Below are positions 9,191 through 18,062 of a DNA stretch of 64,000 nt, piece after piece. The translations under genes and the position numbers were made by a program. Below the pieces are notes generated by a model. The model saw only the letters and a list, made by a program, of their open reading frames with translations, had not been told where the DNA came from and did not search any database. The stretch's first letter is position 1. Every line of letters begins with the position of its first letter. Source of the DNA: DASQFI01 sp035633215 (lineage in GTDB: Bacteria > Acidobacteriota > Vicinamibacteria > Vicinamibacterales > SCN-69-37); contig DASQFI010000048.1 in NCBI GenBank assembly GCA_035633215.1, forward strand, positions 1-64,000. The letters run 5' to 3'.

Positions 9191-9210
9191 GTCTGTGCAT
9201 TACCGGACAG
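9191..9210 (+). promoter_or_regulatory. Candidate Crp/Fnr-type operator, copy 2
   Basis: GTCTGT-N10-ACAG, 91 nt before the start of the decayed baeRF copy and 46 nt before the divergent coiled-coil gene. The flanks also match copy 1 (GCTGT before, AGTCCG-like after), so promoter and gene were duplicated together. Confidence 0.5.
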
Positions 9211-9281
9211 CAGTCCGACAAATGGCCGCGCTATGGTTTGGAGCGTCGAGCGGAGCACGGCGACCGCTCGTAAGGAATGGG

Positions 9282-9445
9282 ATGACTCACAAGGTAGGCA
9301 TCTGGATCGACCACAAGAAGGCGGTCATCGTGTCCGCCTCGGCGGATCGCGTTACCGTCACGACCTACGAATCCGACGTCAAATCGTCGCGAAGGTGAAG
9401 AAACACTACGGGATCCGCAAGGTCTCCACGAGCCCGCCCAAGTAG
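9282..9445 (+). pseudogene. baeRF-like gene copy with internal deletion and frameshift
   Basis: The first 17 codons (MTHKVGIWIDHKKAVIV) are nearly identical to the intact gene at 4070. After about 36 codons the sequence jumps to the C-terminal part, QIVAKVKKHYGIRK, in a different frame, ending with a TAG at 9443-9445. About 80 codons of the middle are missing. The direct frame stops at 9398. The last 40 bases overlap the 3' end of the AI-2E transporter gene on the other strand. Confidence 0.85.
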
Positions 9446-11211
9446 GTCCGGCTCTCCAGCAGCGTCGACGCCACGAGATCCGCCCCGGCCTCGCGCAGCG
9501 CCTGTGTGCTCTCGTCGGCCAGTGCCGGCGGTCCCCAGCGACCAACCAGAATTCGCACGTCGGGCAACGCGGTGCGGAGCCGCTTGACGAGATATCGCGT
9601 CTTCGACGGCGGGCTTGGTGGCAGGTCGGCGATGCACACGACCGAGCACCCGCGCGCTTGTACGAGCGACACCAGTTCCGAGGCCTGGAGGCGTGCGCTG
9701 GAGATCTCGACGCCGATTGGCAGATCGTCCAGCACATGGGCGAGCATGGTGAGCGCGAGCTCGTCGGCGACGCCGTTGGTCGCGTAGCCCAGCACGCGCA
9801 GCGGTTCGCGCGGACCGGGGGGCGATGGAGCGTCGGGCGAGACAAGTGGTTCCGGTGGCAGACGCCGGATCGACTCCGCGGCGTCCCACAGCAGCTCCCG
9901 CGTCGCATCGATGACGGCCGTTTCTTCGTCCGGCGACAGGCGCTGTTCCAGGCGGTCGCGCTCCGCATAGTTGAGCGCCGGCAGCAGCAGGGCGTCGTAG
10001 ACCGAGCGCGGCGACTCGGCCTTGATGTACCGCTCGATGAGGTCCGCCGCCTCGCTCTGATCGCGGGCCAGCAGGCGCTGGTAATAGGCACACTCGGGGG
10101 TGAGCGCGGGCGTGTCAGCCAAGAGCATCCCGACAAACTCGAGACCCGGCACGTGCTTGCCGAGCACGACAAGGCACACGGTCAGCGGTGTCGCCATGAG
10201 CAGGCCGAGCGGCCCCCATAGCCACGTCCAGAACGCCACGGACGCGAGCAGCGCCACCGGCGAGAGCCCAGCCGCCCCGGCATACAGCACGGTTTCGAGC
10301 ACGAGATTCGTGAACAGCTCGAGCACGACATACAAACCGACCACCCAGAGCGTTCCGGCCCAGCCGTCGCTGGCCGCAAGGCTGACCAGGATCGGCGCGG
10401 CTGCGCCGAGCACGGGCCCGACGTACGGGATGAATCGGAGAACCGCACCGAGCGCCGCCCAGACCAATGGGTACGGCACGCCCAGGAAGTAGAGTCCGAC
10501 GCCGGCGGCGACACCGTAGACCAGATTGCCCAGGGACTGCATCAACAGCTGCCGGCTGACGCGAGTTCCCGCCTCGTCAAACGCCTTCGTCGTGATGGCC
10601 AGCTGGCCATGCCCGAACAGTCCGATCAGCCGGTCGCGCAGGTCCCGGCGTTCGAGCAGCATGAAGATGACCATCGCGATCACGAGCCCGGCCCTGCCCA
10701 ACGGGCTGACGATTGGACCGAGCCAAGCGAAGCCCGAGAAACCCGCGACCTGCTCGGAGGTGACCACGACGGGCTTCGAGACCGTTCCCTTGGGCACCTC
10801 CGATTTTCCAAGGTCGGTCTTGATGTCTTCGATTGTGTCCTGCAGCTTCTCGACCGACCCCCCCCTGCCCGCGCTGCGCACGTCCGCGATCTTCGCCAGG
10901 ATGTTGACGCGGTAGCGCGGAAGGTCCTCGGCCAGATAGTCCATCTGCCGCGCCAGACCCCAGCCGGCGAGACCGAGGACCGTGAACACCAGCGTGACCA
11001 TCGCGAGCACGGCTGGGATGCGGCCGATCCAACGTTGAAGCCAGGTGACCGGAGGAGTCAGCACGAACGTGAGAAGGATGGCGAGTGCGATCGGCACGAG
11101 CACGACCTGCGCCCAGTACAGGACGCCAACGACGAGCACACACCCGGCGAAGGTCACCCACGGTTTCAAGGTTTGGGCCGAGTCGTCCATCAAGCCCAAC
11201 CTTACGATCAT
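9406..11211 (-). CDS. AI-2E-family permease fused to a C-terminal Rossmann-like domain
   Basis: 601 residues. The N-terminal 370 residues are a typical AI-2E/PerM permease: a helix pair at the start (VLVVGVLYWAQVVLVPIALA), a coil-rich insertion, then FIPYVGPVLGAAAPILVSL and WGPLGLLMATPLTV, both family signatures. The C-terminal 230 residues are soluble: a helical linker and a domain starting LRVLGYATNGVADELAL with SVVCIADLPPSPP, which resembles the B12-binding/Rossmann fold. Family roles range from autoinducer export to Na+/H+ exchange; the extension suggests a signal-sensing cytoplasmic module, which is inference. Start ATG 11211; ATG 11190 is an alternative. Confidence 0.85.
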   Translation of the reverse strand: MIVRLGLMDDSAQTLKPWVTFAGCVLVVGVLYWAQVVLVPIALAILLTFVLTPPVTWLQRWIGRIPAVLAMVTLVFTVLGLAGWGLARQMDYLAEDLPRYRVNILAKIADVRSAGRGGSVEKLQDTIEDIKTDLGKSEVPKGTVSKPVVVTSEQVAGFSGFAWLGPIVSPLGRAGLVIAMVIFMLLERRDLRDRLIGLFGHGQLAITTKAFDEAGTRVSRQLLMQSLGNLVYGVAAGVGLYFLGVPYPLVWAALGAVLRFIPYVGPVLGAAAPILVSLAASDGWAGTLWVVGLYVVLELFTNLVLETVLYAGAAGLSPVALLASVAFWTWLWGPLGLLMATPLTVCLVVLGKHVPGLEFVGMLLADTPALTPECAYYQRLLARDQSEAADLIERYIKAESPRSVYDALLLPALNYAERDRLEQRLSPDEETAVIDATRELLWDAAESIRRLPPEPLVSPDAPSPPGPREPLRVLGYATNGVADELALTMLAHVLDDLPIGVEISSARLQASELVSLVQARGCSVVCIADLPPSPPSKTRYLVKRLRTALPDVRILVGRWGPPALADESTQALREAGADLVASTLLESRTYLGGLVETLRIP

Positions 11212-11358
11212 TCGTCAACACCGACGTGTTCAGAAGAGGACTGACACCCTCTTCGACCACCGCTAGGCTGTACCCACGGTCGCGATCCGCCCAGGACACG
11301 TGGATTCGAAGGGACAGCGGGACCGCAATGCTCGTCTGGCAGACTTCAGGAGACAAAC

Positions 11359-11442
11359 ATGGACACGAACACGTTACTCATCATCGTGGTGGTATTTCTG
11401 CTTCTCGGTGGCGGCGGGTACTTTTACAGCCGTCGCGCCTGA
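11359..11442 (+). CDS. 27-residue single-pass membrane peptide
   Basis: MDTNTLLIIVVVFLLLGGGG, then YFYSRRA: one hydrophobic helix with a glycine run and a short basic cytoplasmic tail. A strong AGGAG lies 6 nt before the ATG. Such small proteins (often tagged DUF3309-like) are widespread in Proteobacteria and Acidobacteria and of unknown function. It lies between the AI-2E permease and the GSP17M-like gene, among stress-type genes. Confidence 0.75.
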   Translation: MDTNTLLIIVVVFLLLGGGGYFYSRRA

Positions 11443-11603
11443 GACGCTCGAGGCCGGCGCGGATCCAGCTCGCGGCGTGGAGGAACAATCCGCCACGTCG
11501 TCGAGTCGACCGGAATCATCGGTCTAACTGGCCGTGCTGCGCCGGGACTCGGTAGAGCTCGGAGCACGACGCACGACGCACGATCGCCATCACTGGAGGC
11601 AAT

Positions 11604-12203
11604 ATGTCCGGCAAGAACACCGCAGTATTTGGAATCTATGCAGCGCCAGACCTCGCAGACGAGGCCGTTGACACGTTGAGAACCAAGGGGTTTCGAAGCA
11701 CCGACATTTCCGTGCTGTTTCCACAGAACTTCGGCTCGAAGGAGTTTGGCCACGAGAAGGGCACGAAATCCGCTGAAGGTGCCGTTGCCGGCAGCGGAAC
11801 CGGCGCGGTGATCGGCGGCGCGCTCGGATGGCTGGCGGGCATCGGCATGCTCGCAATCCCCGGCGTCGGGCCGTTCATCGCGGCAGGTCCCATCGTGGCG
11901 GCCCTCGCGGGCATGGGCGCGGGGGGAGCCATCGGCGGGGTGACCGGCGCGCTCATCGGCCTGGGCATGCCGGAGTATCAGGCGAAGCGGTACGAGGGGC
12001 GGATGAGGAAAGGCGGGATTCTGCTGTCGGTGCACGCAGATGACGACGAATGGGCGAGCAAGGGCAAGCAGATTCTCGAACAAACGGGTGCCGAAGACAT
12101 CTCCTCGACGGCTGAGACGAAAGGCGACTTCGGGAACACGGACCGCCCAACCGGCCGAGTCGAGCATGTCGAGGCTGAACCCGTCGACGTCGTCAAACAC
12201 TAG
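11604..12203 (+). CDS. GSP17M-like protein with central glycine zipper
   Basis: 199 residues. The N-terminal part (TAVFGIYAAPDLADEAVDTL, FRSTDISVLFP) matches the general-stress-protein 17M/YflT-type fold; residues 55-120 are a long Gly/Ala-rich hydrophobic stretch (GAVIGGALGWLAGIGMLAIP, GAGGAIGGVTGALIGLG) and the C-terminal part (MRKGGILLSVHADD) completes the ferredoxin-like domain. Proteins of this type accompany general stress responses; a direct activity is unknown. GGAGG precedes the ATG by 5 nt. The small membrane peptide upstream is probably co-expressed. Confidence 0.8.
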   Translation: MSGKNTAVFGIYAAPDLADEAVDTLRTKGFRSTDISVLFPQNFGSKEFGHEKGTKSAEGAVAGSGTGAVIGGALGWLAGIGMLAIPGVGPFIAAGPIVAALAGMGAGGAIGGVTGALIGLGMPEYQAKRYEGRMRKGGILLSVHADDDEWASKGKQILEQTGAEDISSTAETKGDFGNTDRPTGRVEHVEAEPVDVVKH

Positions 12204-12218
12204 AAGCGTGGTGACGCG

Positions 12219-14471
12219 GTGAATGTCAGTCTGACATCAGTGGCCGCCGGGGTGGCCACCGTGGCGCCCGCGCGAGGAAGTCCCCGTCACGCGCGGCGGA
12301 CCAGGCGTGTCCTGCTGATCTGCCGAAGCCTCGCCGCCGCCGTGGCCCTGCTCGCCATTCATCTCACCGTCACCGAGTTCCATCACGTCTATTTCAGTCG
12401 GCTCCACCTGCCCGACCTGGGTCCGTTTACGCGCTTCGAGTTCCCGACGATCGGCCGCGTCTACGACGCCGGCGGCAGACCGCTGATCGAGCTGGCGCAC
12501 GAGTACCGCGAGATCGTGCGGTACGAGGACATTCCGCCGATTGTCCGTGACGCGATCCTGGCCGCGGAAGACAAGCGCTTTTTCTCGCACAACGGCATCG
12601 ATTACTTCAGCCTGCCCCGCGCGCTCGGGAAGGCCAGGATCGGCATGCTCGCGGGTCGGCTCGTGCGGGGCGGCCGCCACGACGAGGCGAACGGCGTGGC
12701 GCTCTTCCCGCAGGGTGGCTCGACGATCACGCAACAGCTTGTGCGCGGCGTGTTTCTCCGGCCCGTGACGGCGCAGGAGAAGAGCCACCAGCTTCGCCAG
12801 GCCGGGCTCGCGGCCGGTCTGCTCTCGCCGGTTCTGGGCGCGCGAAGCGTCAACATGCTGGCTCGGAAGCGGGAGGAAATTCGGCTCTCGTTGTGGCTGG
12901 AAGATGAGATGCGGGAGCGCTTCGGATCGAAGCGCCGCGCGAAGGAAGAAATTCTCGCCCGATACGCGAGCTTCGTGTACATGGGGAACGGTCAGTACGG
13001 GTTCGCGAGGGCGGCCGAATACTATTTCGGCCGCCGGCTCTCGACCTTCACGGCCGAAGATGCCGACAAAGCCGCGGTGCTCGCCGGCATCGCCAAATCG
13101 CCTCGCGACTACGCTCCAAGCGCCAGGAATACGGAACGAGTCATCCGCAGGCGGAACCAGACGCTGACCCTGATGGGGACGAACGGGTTCATCGCCCGGG
13201 CGGCTGCGGCGGAATTCAAAGGGCGCGCGCTTCAGGTTGTGCGCCGCGACACGCGCCCAATCCACCAGGCGTCCGCCGTCGTCGAGCATGTCCTCGAGGA
13301 GCTGACCAGCCGCCACGCCGATCTCAGTGTGGAGGATCTGCTCCAGGGACGACTCCAGGTGTACGCGACGGCCGACGCTCGCGTGCAGCACATCGTGAAC
13401 GAGGCGCTGGAGCACGGCCTCGAACGGTACGAGCGTCGGCATCCGAAGGCCCGAGGCATGATCCAGGGCTCGGTGGTCGTGCTGCAGAACCGCGATGGAC
13501 GGATTCTCGCCGAGACCGGCGGCCGACAGGTCTTCAACGGTCGCTCGACGTCGTACAGTGACTACAACCGGGTCACGCGATCCCTGCGGCAACCCGGATC
13601 GGCGATGAAAGCGATCGTCTATCTCGCCGCGTTTCAGCACGGCGGCTTTACGCTCGAGACGATGGTGCCGGACGAACCGATCAGCGTTCCCGATGGCACG
13701 GGGCGCCCGCCAAAATGGATCTCGAACTACGACGGGCGCTTCAAGGGCCTGATCCCGATCCGTCAAGCGCTCGCCGAGTCCCGTAACGCGGTGGCCATGT
13801 GGATCACCGGGCAAATCGGGATCGACAGCGTTCTGCGGATCTCGCGGAGTCTCGGCGTCCGGACGCCGCTCCAACGCTACGCCACGACGGCGTTGGGGGC
13901 ATCCGAAATGAATCTCCTGGAGCTGGCCAACGCGTACCGCACGATGGCCTCGGGCCTCGTGGCCGAGCCGTACCTGATCCGCGCGATCAGGCGCGATTCG
14001 GGCGAGGTGGTGGCCGCGACTCGGCCTGGCTCATCGAGGATCAGGGTTGATGCCGCCGCCCTCTCGCTCATCCAGGAAGGGTTGCGTGGCGTCGTGCGCC
14101 TGCCCAACGGCACGGCGCATGCCTTGGCCGCCCGCGGGTTTCCGATCGCCGTCATGGGAAAGACCGGGACCACCAACGACTTCAGGGATGCCATCTTCGT
14201 GGGGTCGACGTACGGTCCAACCGGCATCACCGCGGCCGTGCGGATCGGCTTCGACGACAACCGCTCCCTGGGATCGTCAGAAACGGGGGGGAGGTTGGCG
14301 CTTCCGGTGTTTCAGGAATTGATGGTCGGCGTGTACCGCGACAAGCTCGTCGGGGCCGCGCCGGCGTTTCCGGCCGGGATGGAAGCGCGCATTGCGGCCG
14401 CCCTCCCGCTTCCCACCGCTCCGCCCGTCGCTCCGCCCGTCGCTGTCGTACGCGTTCCAATCGGCCGCTAG
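12219..14471 (+). CDS. Class A penicillin-binding protein (PBP1a/1b-like)
   Basis: 750 residues: a short cytoplasmic tail, one membrane helix, a GT51 glycosyltransferase domain with EDKRFFSHNGID (E117) and GGSTITQQLVRG, and a transpeptidase domain with SAMK (S461), SRN and KTGTTND (K648). All catalytic motifs are present, so it should polymerise and cross-link peptidoglycan in the periplasm. The GT domain carries a roughly 30-residue insertion (IGMLAGRLVRGGRHDEANG) between the two first motifs. The start is a GTG 15 nt after the preceding gene. The stop codon TAG is formed at the junction with a palindromic element. Confidence 0.93.
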   Translation: MNVSLTSVAAGVATVAPARGSPRHARRTRRVLLICRSLAAAVALLAIHLTVTEFHHVYFSRLHLPDLGPFTRFEFPTIGRVYDAGGRPLIELAHEYREIVRYEDIPPIVRDAILAAEDKRFFSHNGIDYFSLPRALGKARIGMLAGRLVRGGRHDEANGVALFPQGGSTITQQLVRGVFLRPVTAQEKSHQLRQAGLAAGLLSPVLGARSVNMLARKREEIRLSLWLEDEMRERFGSKRRAKEEILARYASFVYMGNGQYGFARAAEYYFGRRLSTFTAEDADKAAVLAGIAKSPRDYAPSARNTERVIRRRNQTLTLMGTNGFIARAAAAEFKGRALQVVRRDTRPIHQASAVVEHVLEELTSRHADLSVEDLLQGRLQVYATADARVQHIVNEALEHGLERYERRHPKARGMIQGSVVVLQNRDGRILAETGGRQVFNGRSTSYSDYNRVTRSLRQPGSAMKAIVYLAAFQHGGFTLETMVPDEPISVPDGTGRPPKWISNYDGRFKGLIPIRQALAESRNAVAMWITGQIGIDSVLRISRSLGVRTPLQRYATTALGASEMNLLELANAYRTMASGLVAEPYLIRAIRRDSGEVVAATRPGSSRIRVDAAALSLIQEGLRGVVRLPNGTAHALAARGFPIAVMGKTGTTNDFRDAIFVGSTYGPTGITAAVRIGFDDNRSLGSSETGGRLALPVFQELMVGVYRDKLVGAAPAFPAGMEARIAAALPLPTAPPVAPPVAVVRVPIGR

Positions 14472-14568
14472 AGCCGTTCTCACTTGCCTGTAGCGGCCCG
14501 CCGGGCAGAATTCGGCCCATCTGTCCGCGATTCGAGCGGTTTGGCACGACACGGAAGTGAGAACGGCT
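14470..14568. repeat. Palindromic element, full intergenic copy (99 bp)
   Basis: Bounded by AGAGCCGTTCTCAC and GTGAGAACGGCT, between two convergent genes. The element-flank junction reads CTAGAGCC on each side, so the TAG stop codons of both the PBP gene (14469-14471) and the cytochrome gene (14569-14571, minus strand) lie at its two ends. Read on the minus strand it starts LEPFSLPCRAKP, but it is 1 bp shorter than the in-gene copies and hits TGA inside the right repeat. Confidence 0.9.
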
Positions 14569-15816
14569 CTAGCGCGACTTCAGATACTCGACGAGATCCC
14601 GCTGCTGCTCCGCCGTAAGGCCCAGCGTGCGAACCCGGTTGTAGTGCGTCACGACATCGGCGAGCGTCGCGGCGCTGCCGTCGTGGAAATATGGCGGGTG
14701 CTGCCACAGCGCGCGCAGCGGCGTGGTGCGGTACCGCTTGCTGGCGGTGCGCGCCGCATATGCGCCGTCGACCCCGGTGTCGGCCGGCGTGTGCAGCGTC
14801 CCGCTATTGTTGTCGGTGCCGGACCCGCCTACGTGACAGCTCGCGCATGACTTATTGAACAGTCCGCGTCCACGTGATGCTGCCGCGGCGTCGAAGCTGC
14901 CCGCCGGAGGCGGAGGCGCCGGCAGGCTGTGCTGGTAGGCGCGCAGCGCCGGCAGCTTGGATGTCACCAGGTCGGGCGAGTGCTTGACGTCGATCTTGAG
15001 GCGCGGATCCGAGAAGTTGCCTTGGCCGCCCATCTGGGTCACGGCGACGTAGGCATTCCAGTAGGAGATCGGTCCCTCCGCCGTGTACGTCTCGTTCTTG
15101 ATGTCTGCCAGGCCGTACGCGGGCGGAAGCACGAGCGGCGTGCTCTTGCCGTCCTGGTTGTAGCGCGGGTCGTACTTGCCGGGTCCCCACGAACTGTAGA
15201 CGGCCTTCTGGTCCGCAGACAGCGCAGGCGACAGCGCAATGATGGCTCCGACGTTCAGATCGCGATTCGGCCAGCCATCCTGCCGGCGGCCAATGCCGGG
15301 CATGACGGAGTTGTCCACGTTGGAGTGGCAGAGCGCGCAGGTGACGCCGAGTCTCGTAATGTGATTGTTGGCGTCCACGGTGGCCTGGATGCCCACGACG
15401 GCGTTCATCTTGAGCAGCGCCACCGTCGTCGCCGGGCTCTTGAGATCGACCTTGTCGAGAATGCCGGGGGGCAACACCTCGGCGTCCACCTTGAGCCCGA
15501 CCTTGAGCGCCGTTGTCGGATCGACGCTCTTCTCCACGACTTCGTGCAGGCGAAGTTTGTCCGTCCAGAGCTGCTCGTCGCCAAAGGTGTCGAAACGAAA
15601 GACCTTTTTGCCCTCGGCGATGAGGGCAGCCGTTGCCGGCTTCTCCGTCGCCTGGGCTGTCGGCGCTGCTGCCCGTGTTCCCTCGGCAGGCGTGGCGCCG
15701 CTCGAGCATCCGCTCAGCACGGCTCCTGCCGTCATGGCAACAAGAACCAAGCGTGTCCTGTGAGTTTCTGGCGTTCGACGCGTCGAAGGTGCAGTGCGGT
15801 CGTTCAGACGTGGCAC
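14569..15816 (-). CDS. Diheme cytochrome c lipoprotein
   Basis: 415 residues with a lipoprotein signal (lipobox LSGC) and two CxxCH haem-binding motifs, CALCH about residue 175 and CASCH about residue 330. The C-terminal part, with RGLFNKSCASCH and a final PPYFHDGSAATLADVV, resembles the di-haem peroxidase/MauG-like and 'cytochrome c' domains of redox enzymes. It is likely anchored in the periplasm as an electron carrier or oxidase; no partner gene is adjacent. Start taken at a GTG at 15816; the frame could also start 3' of it before the hydrophobic segment. Confidence 0.85.
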   Translation of the reverse strand: MPRLNDRTAPSTRRTPETHRTRLVLVAMTAGAVLSGCSSGATPAEGTRAAAPTAQATEKPATAALIAEGKKVFRFDTFGDEQLWTDKLRLHEVVEKSVDPTTALKVGLKVDAEVLPPGILDKVDLKSPATTVALLKMNAVVGIQATVDANNHITRLGVTCALCHSNVDNSVMPGIGRRQDGWPNRDLNVGAIIALSPALSADQKAVYSSWGPGKYDPRYNQDGKSTPLVLPPAYGLADIKNETYTAEGPISYWNAYVAVTQMGGQGNFSDPRLKIDVKHSPDLVTSKLPALRAYQHSLPAPPPPAGSFDAAAASRGRGLFNKSCASCHVGGSGTDNNSGTLHTPADTGVDGAYAARTASKRYRTTPLRALWQHPPYFHDGSAATLADVVTHYNRVRTLGLTAEQQRDLVEYLKSR

Positions 15817-16003
15817 GTGGGCCCCCTTGTCAGGTTTCTCGACACAAGAGGCGGCGTTGCCGGCTGCAGGGGGCGGCGGCCGACTGGCGACGTCTCAGGA
15901 ACGCATGTAATCAGGACAGGGGTGTGGTCGTCTGTTCAATACCGCACAACCGCACAAGTCCAGGCCCACACGGTGGGCCCAGACTTGTCGGCCGGATCGA
16001 ATC

Positions 16004-16153
16004 TCAGGCGATCCGTCGGCCTGACAGGACCCGGAACAGGACCATCACAATGGCCAGAACCAGGAGAACGTGAATGAAGCCGCCCATCGTGTACGAGCCG
16101 ACCATTCCGAGCAGCCATAGGACGACGAGAACGAGAGCCAGTGTCTGAAGCAT
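16004..16153 (-). CDS. lmo0937-family small membrane protein
   Basis: 49 residues: MLQTLALVLVVLWLLGMVGS, then YTMGGFIHVLLVLAIVMVLF and a basic RVLSGRRIA tail. This is the two-helix hairpin with a central GGFIH turn typical of the lmo0937/DUF5670 family, which is common beside stress genes. GAGGAA lies 4 nt before the ATG. Its promoter region is shared with the divergent radical SAM gene and contains the GTCTGT motif. Confidence 0.9.
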   Translation of the reverse strand: MLQTLALVLVVLWLLGMVGSYTMGGFIHVLLVLAIVMVLFRVLSGRRIA

Positions 16154-16192
16154 GGTTTCCTCGTTACCAGCCTAGCGATTCACGGCCGGGCA

Positions 16193-16212
16193 GTCTGTCC
16201 CGATTAGCACTG
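16193..16212 (+). promoter_or_regulatory. Candidate Crp/Fnr-type operator, copy 3
   Basis: GTCTGT-N10-ACTG, 93 nt before the ATG of the radical SAM gene and 40 nt before the divergent lmo0937-family gene. A second palindrome, GCTGT-AACGA-ACAGC, follows at 16213. Confidence 0.45.
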
Positions 16213-16285
16213 TGCTGTAACGAACAGCGGCCAGGCTGTGAGGACGCTAGGGTAATGTCCTGGACTCTCTAACGACCGAACGGTC

Positions 16286-17905
16286 ATGACCGGCCATCTC
16301 ATTTCGGGCCCGGCCACGCCGCGTGCAAAACGGCGGCTGCACGTTGGGGTCATCGAGCTCCTGACGGACACGCGGACGTCCGGGTGGGTGGACCGCGCGT
16401 ACGCCCATGTTCTAACGAAGCAGTTTGCGAGCATCACCCCTCAAGCCGTCGCGATCTGGTGCCGGCAACTTGGCCACCGCGTGCACTACACGACCTACTA
16501 CGGTCAGGCCGATCCGCGCAGCCTCCTGCCCCTCGATCTGGATGTGCTGTTTGTCTCCGCCTACACGCGCTCGAGCGGCTTGGCCTACGCACTGGCCAAG
16601 CTCTTCGGCCGGAGCCGTACGCTCACGGTGATCGGCGGGCCCCACGCGAAGGCCTATTCTGCGGACTGCGCGCGCTACTTCGATGTCGTGGTGAAGGAAT
16701 GCGACAAGCCCCTGGTCGCAGACATCCTCAGCGGCCAGTTCGACCATCCGTCGGTCGTCACCAGCGGCCGGCCGCTCGAGGAGATTCCGACCGTCGAGGA
16801 GCGCATGCCGGAGATTGCGGCGTCGGTCTTCCGGCGCGGCCGCCCGACGCGGGCGACGATGGTGGGACTGCTGTCGAGCGTGGGGTGCCCCTACACGTGC
16901 GATTTCTGCACGGACTGGAACACGAACTACGTCACCCTCAGTGCGGAGCGGCTGGAAGCCGACTTGCGCTATCTGTCCGATCGCTTTCCCAACACGCTGG
17001 TCGCCTTCCACGACCCGAATTTCGGCGTGCGCTTCGACGAGACCATGGCCATCATGGAGCGCATCCCCGCGGGCCGCCGCAGCCGGTACATCATGGAAAG
17101 CGCGCTGGCCATCATGAAAGCATCGCGGCTGCAGCGGCTCCGCGACACCAACTGCGTGTTCGCGGCGCCCGGCGTTGAGTCCTGGGCGGACTACTCGAAC
17201 AAAGCCGGAGTGGGGGTCAAGCAGGGTCGAGACAAGCTCGAACAGGTCGTGAGCCATTTCGACTTGGTGGGCAAATACGTGCCCGGGTTGCAGGCGAATT
17301 TTCTGTTCGGATTGGATGGCGACTGCGGTCAGGAGCCTGTGGACCTGACGAAGGAGTTCATTCGTCGCTCAGTGCGCGTGTGGCCGACGATCAACATCCC
17401 CACGCCGCTCGGCGGAACGCCGTTGTTCGATCAGATGCATCGGGAGGGGCGCGTGCTGAAGGCGATGCCCCTCGCGCTGTACTTCACGATGCACTATCCC
17501 GTGACGACCCTCAAGCACTACACCCCCGTCGAGTTCTACGACCATCTGATCGACATCTACGACACGATTGGGTCAGGGCGTATGCTGGCCCGGCGCCTCA
17601 GCGCGCCGATCCCCCCGTACCTCCGGTTCCTCAACGTGGTGCGCACGTTGAGCGGCCGCGCCGACGCCCGCGAGTTTCGGGCGGTGCGCCACCGACTGGC
17701 GACGGACCAGCGGTTCCTGTCCTTCCATGAAGGGCGCTCGGCGACGCTGCCGGAGTTTCACCAACGGCGCTTCGAGGCAAGGATGGGAGCATACGCCGAG
17801 CTGATTCCGCGCGCCGAGCGGACCCCCGTACTGGATCCCATCGTTCCCGCCCTGGTCGGACGCTCCAGCGTCACGCTGCACCGGAAGGCCGCCGCCTTGG
17901 TGTAG
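16286..17905 (+). CDS. B12-binding-type radical SAM protein
   Basis: 539 residues. The N-terminal 170 residues form a Rossmann-like domain (DVLFVSAYTRSSGLAYALA, TLTVIGGPHAKAYSADCARY) of the cobalamin-binding type, without an obvious DxHxxG. The radical SAM core follows with GCPYTCDFC: C201, C205 and C208 hold the 4Fe-4S cluster. The AFHDPNFGVRFDE and LFGLDGD strands fit the barrel. The C-terminal part is helical. Such proteins methylate or rearrange unactivated carbons; the substrate is unknown. Upstream lies operator copy 3 and the next gene encodes a histidine kinase. Confidence 0.85.
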   Translation: MTGHLISGPATPRAKRRLHVGVIELLTDTRTSGWVDRAYAHVLTKQFASITPQAVAIWCRQLGHRVHYTTYYGQADPRSLLPLDLDVLFVSAYTRSSGLAYALAKLFGRSRTLTVIGGPHAKAYSADCARYFDVVVKECDKPLVADILSGQFDHPSVVTSGRPLEEIPTVEERMPEIAASVFRRGRPTRATMVGLLSSVGCPYTCDFCTDWNTNYVTLSAERLEADLRYLSDRFPNTLVAFHDPNFGVRFDETMAIMERIPAGRRSRYIMESALAIMKASRLQRLRDTNCVFAAPGVESWADYSNKAGVGVKQGRDKLEQVVSHFDLVGKYVPGLQANFLFGLDGDCGQEPVDLTKEFIRRSVRVWPTINIPTPLGGTPLFDQMHREGRVLKAMPLALYFTMHYPVTTLKHYTPVEFYDHLIDIYDTIGSGRMLARRLSAPIPPYLRFLNVVRTLSGRADAREFRAVRHRLATDQRFLSFHEGRSATLPEFHQRRFEARMGAYAELIPRAERTPVLDPIVPALVGRSSVTLHRKAAALV

Positions 17906-17970
17906 GGCTGGGCGGGGCGTGGCCTCGGTAAGCGCAGGCCCGGACGGTGGACCCGGGTCAGTGCCAGCCC

Positions 17971-17990
17971 GTCTGTGCCGTTCCGTACTG
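17971..17990 (+). promoter_or_regulatory. Candidate Crp/Fnr-type operator, copy 4
   Basis: GTCTGT-N10-ACTG, 92 nt before the ATG of the histidine kinase gene, in the 157-nt gap after the radical SAM gene. Confidence 0.45.
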
Positions 17991-18062
17991 TGCCGGTCAG
18001 GCGTCTTGCCGGTTGGTGAGGTGTGCCCTTTGGAACAGCCAGCGGCCAAGGGGACCGTTACC

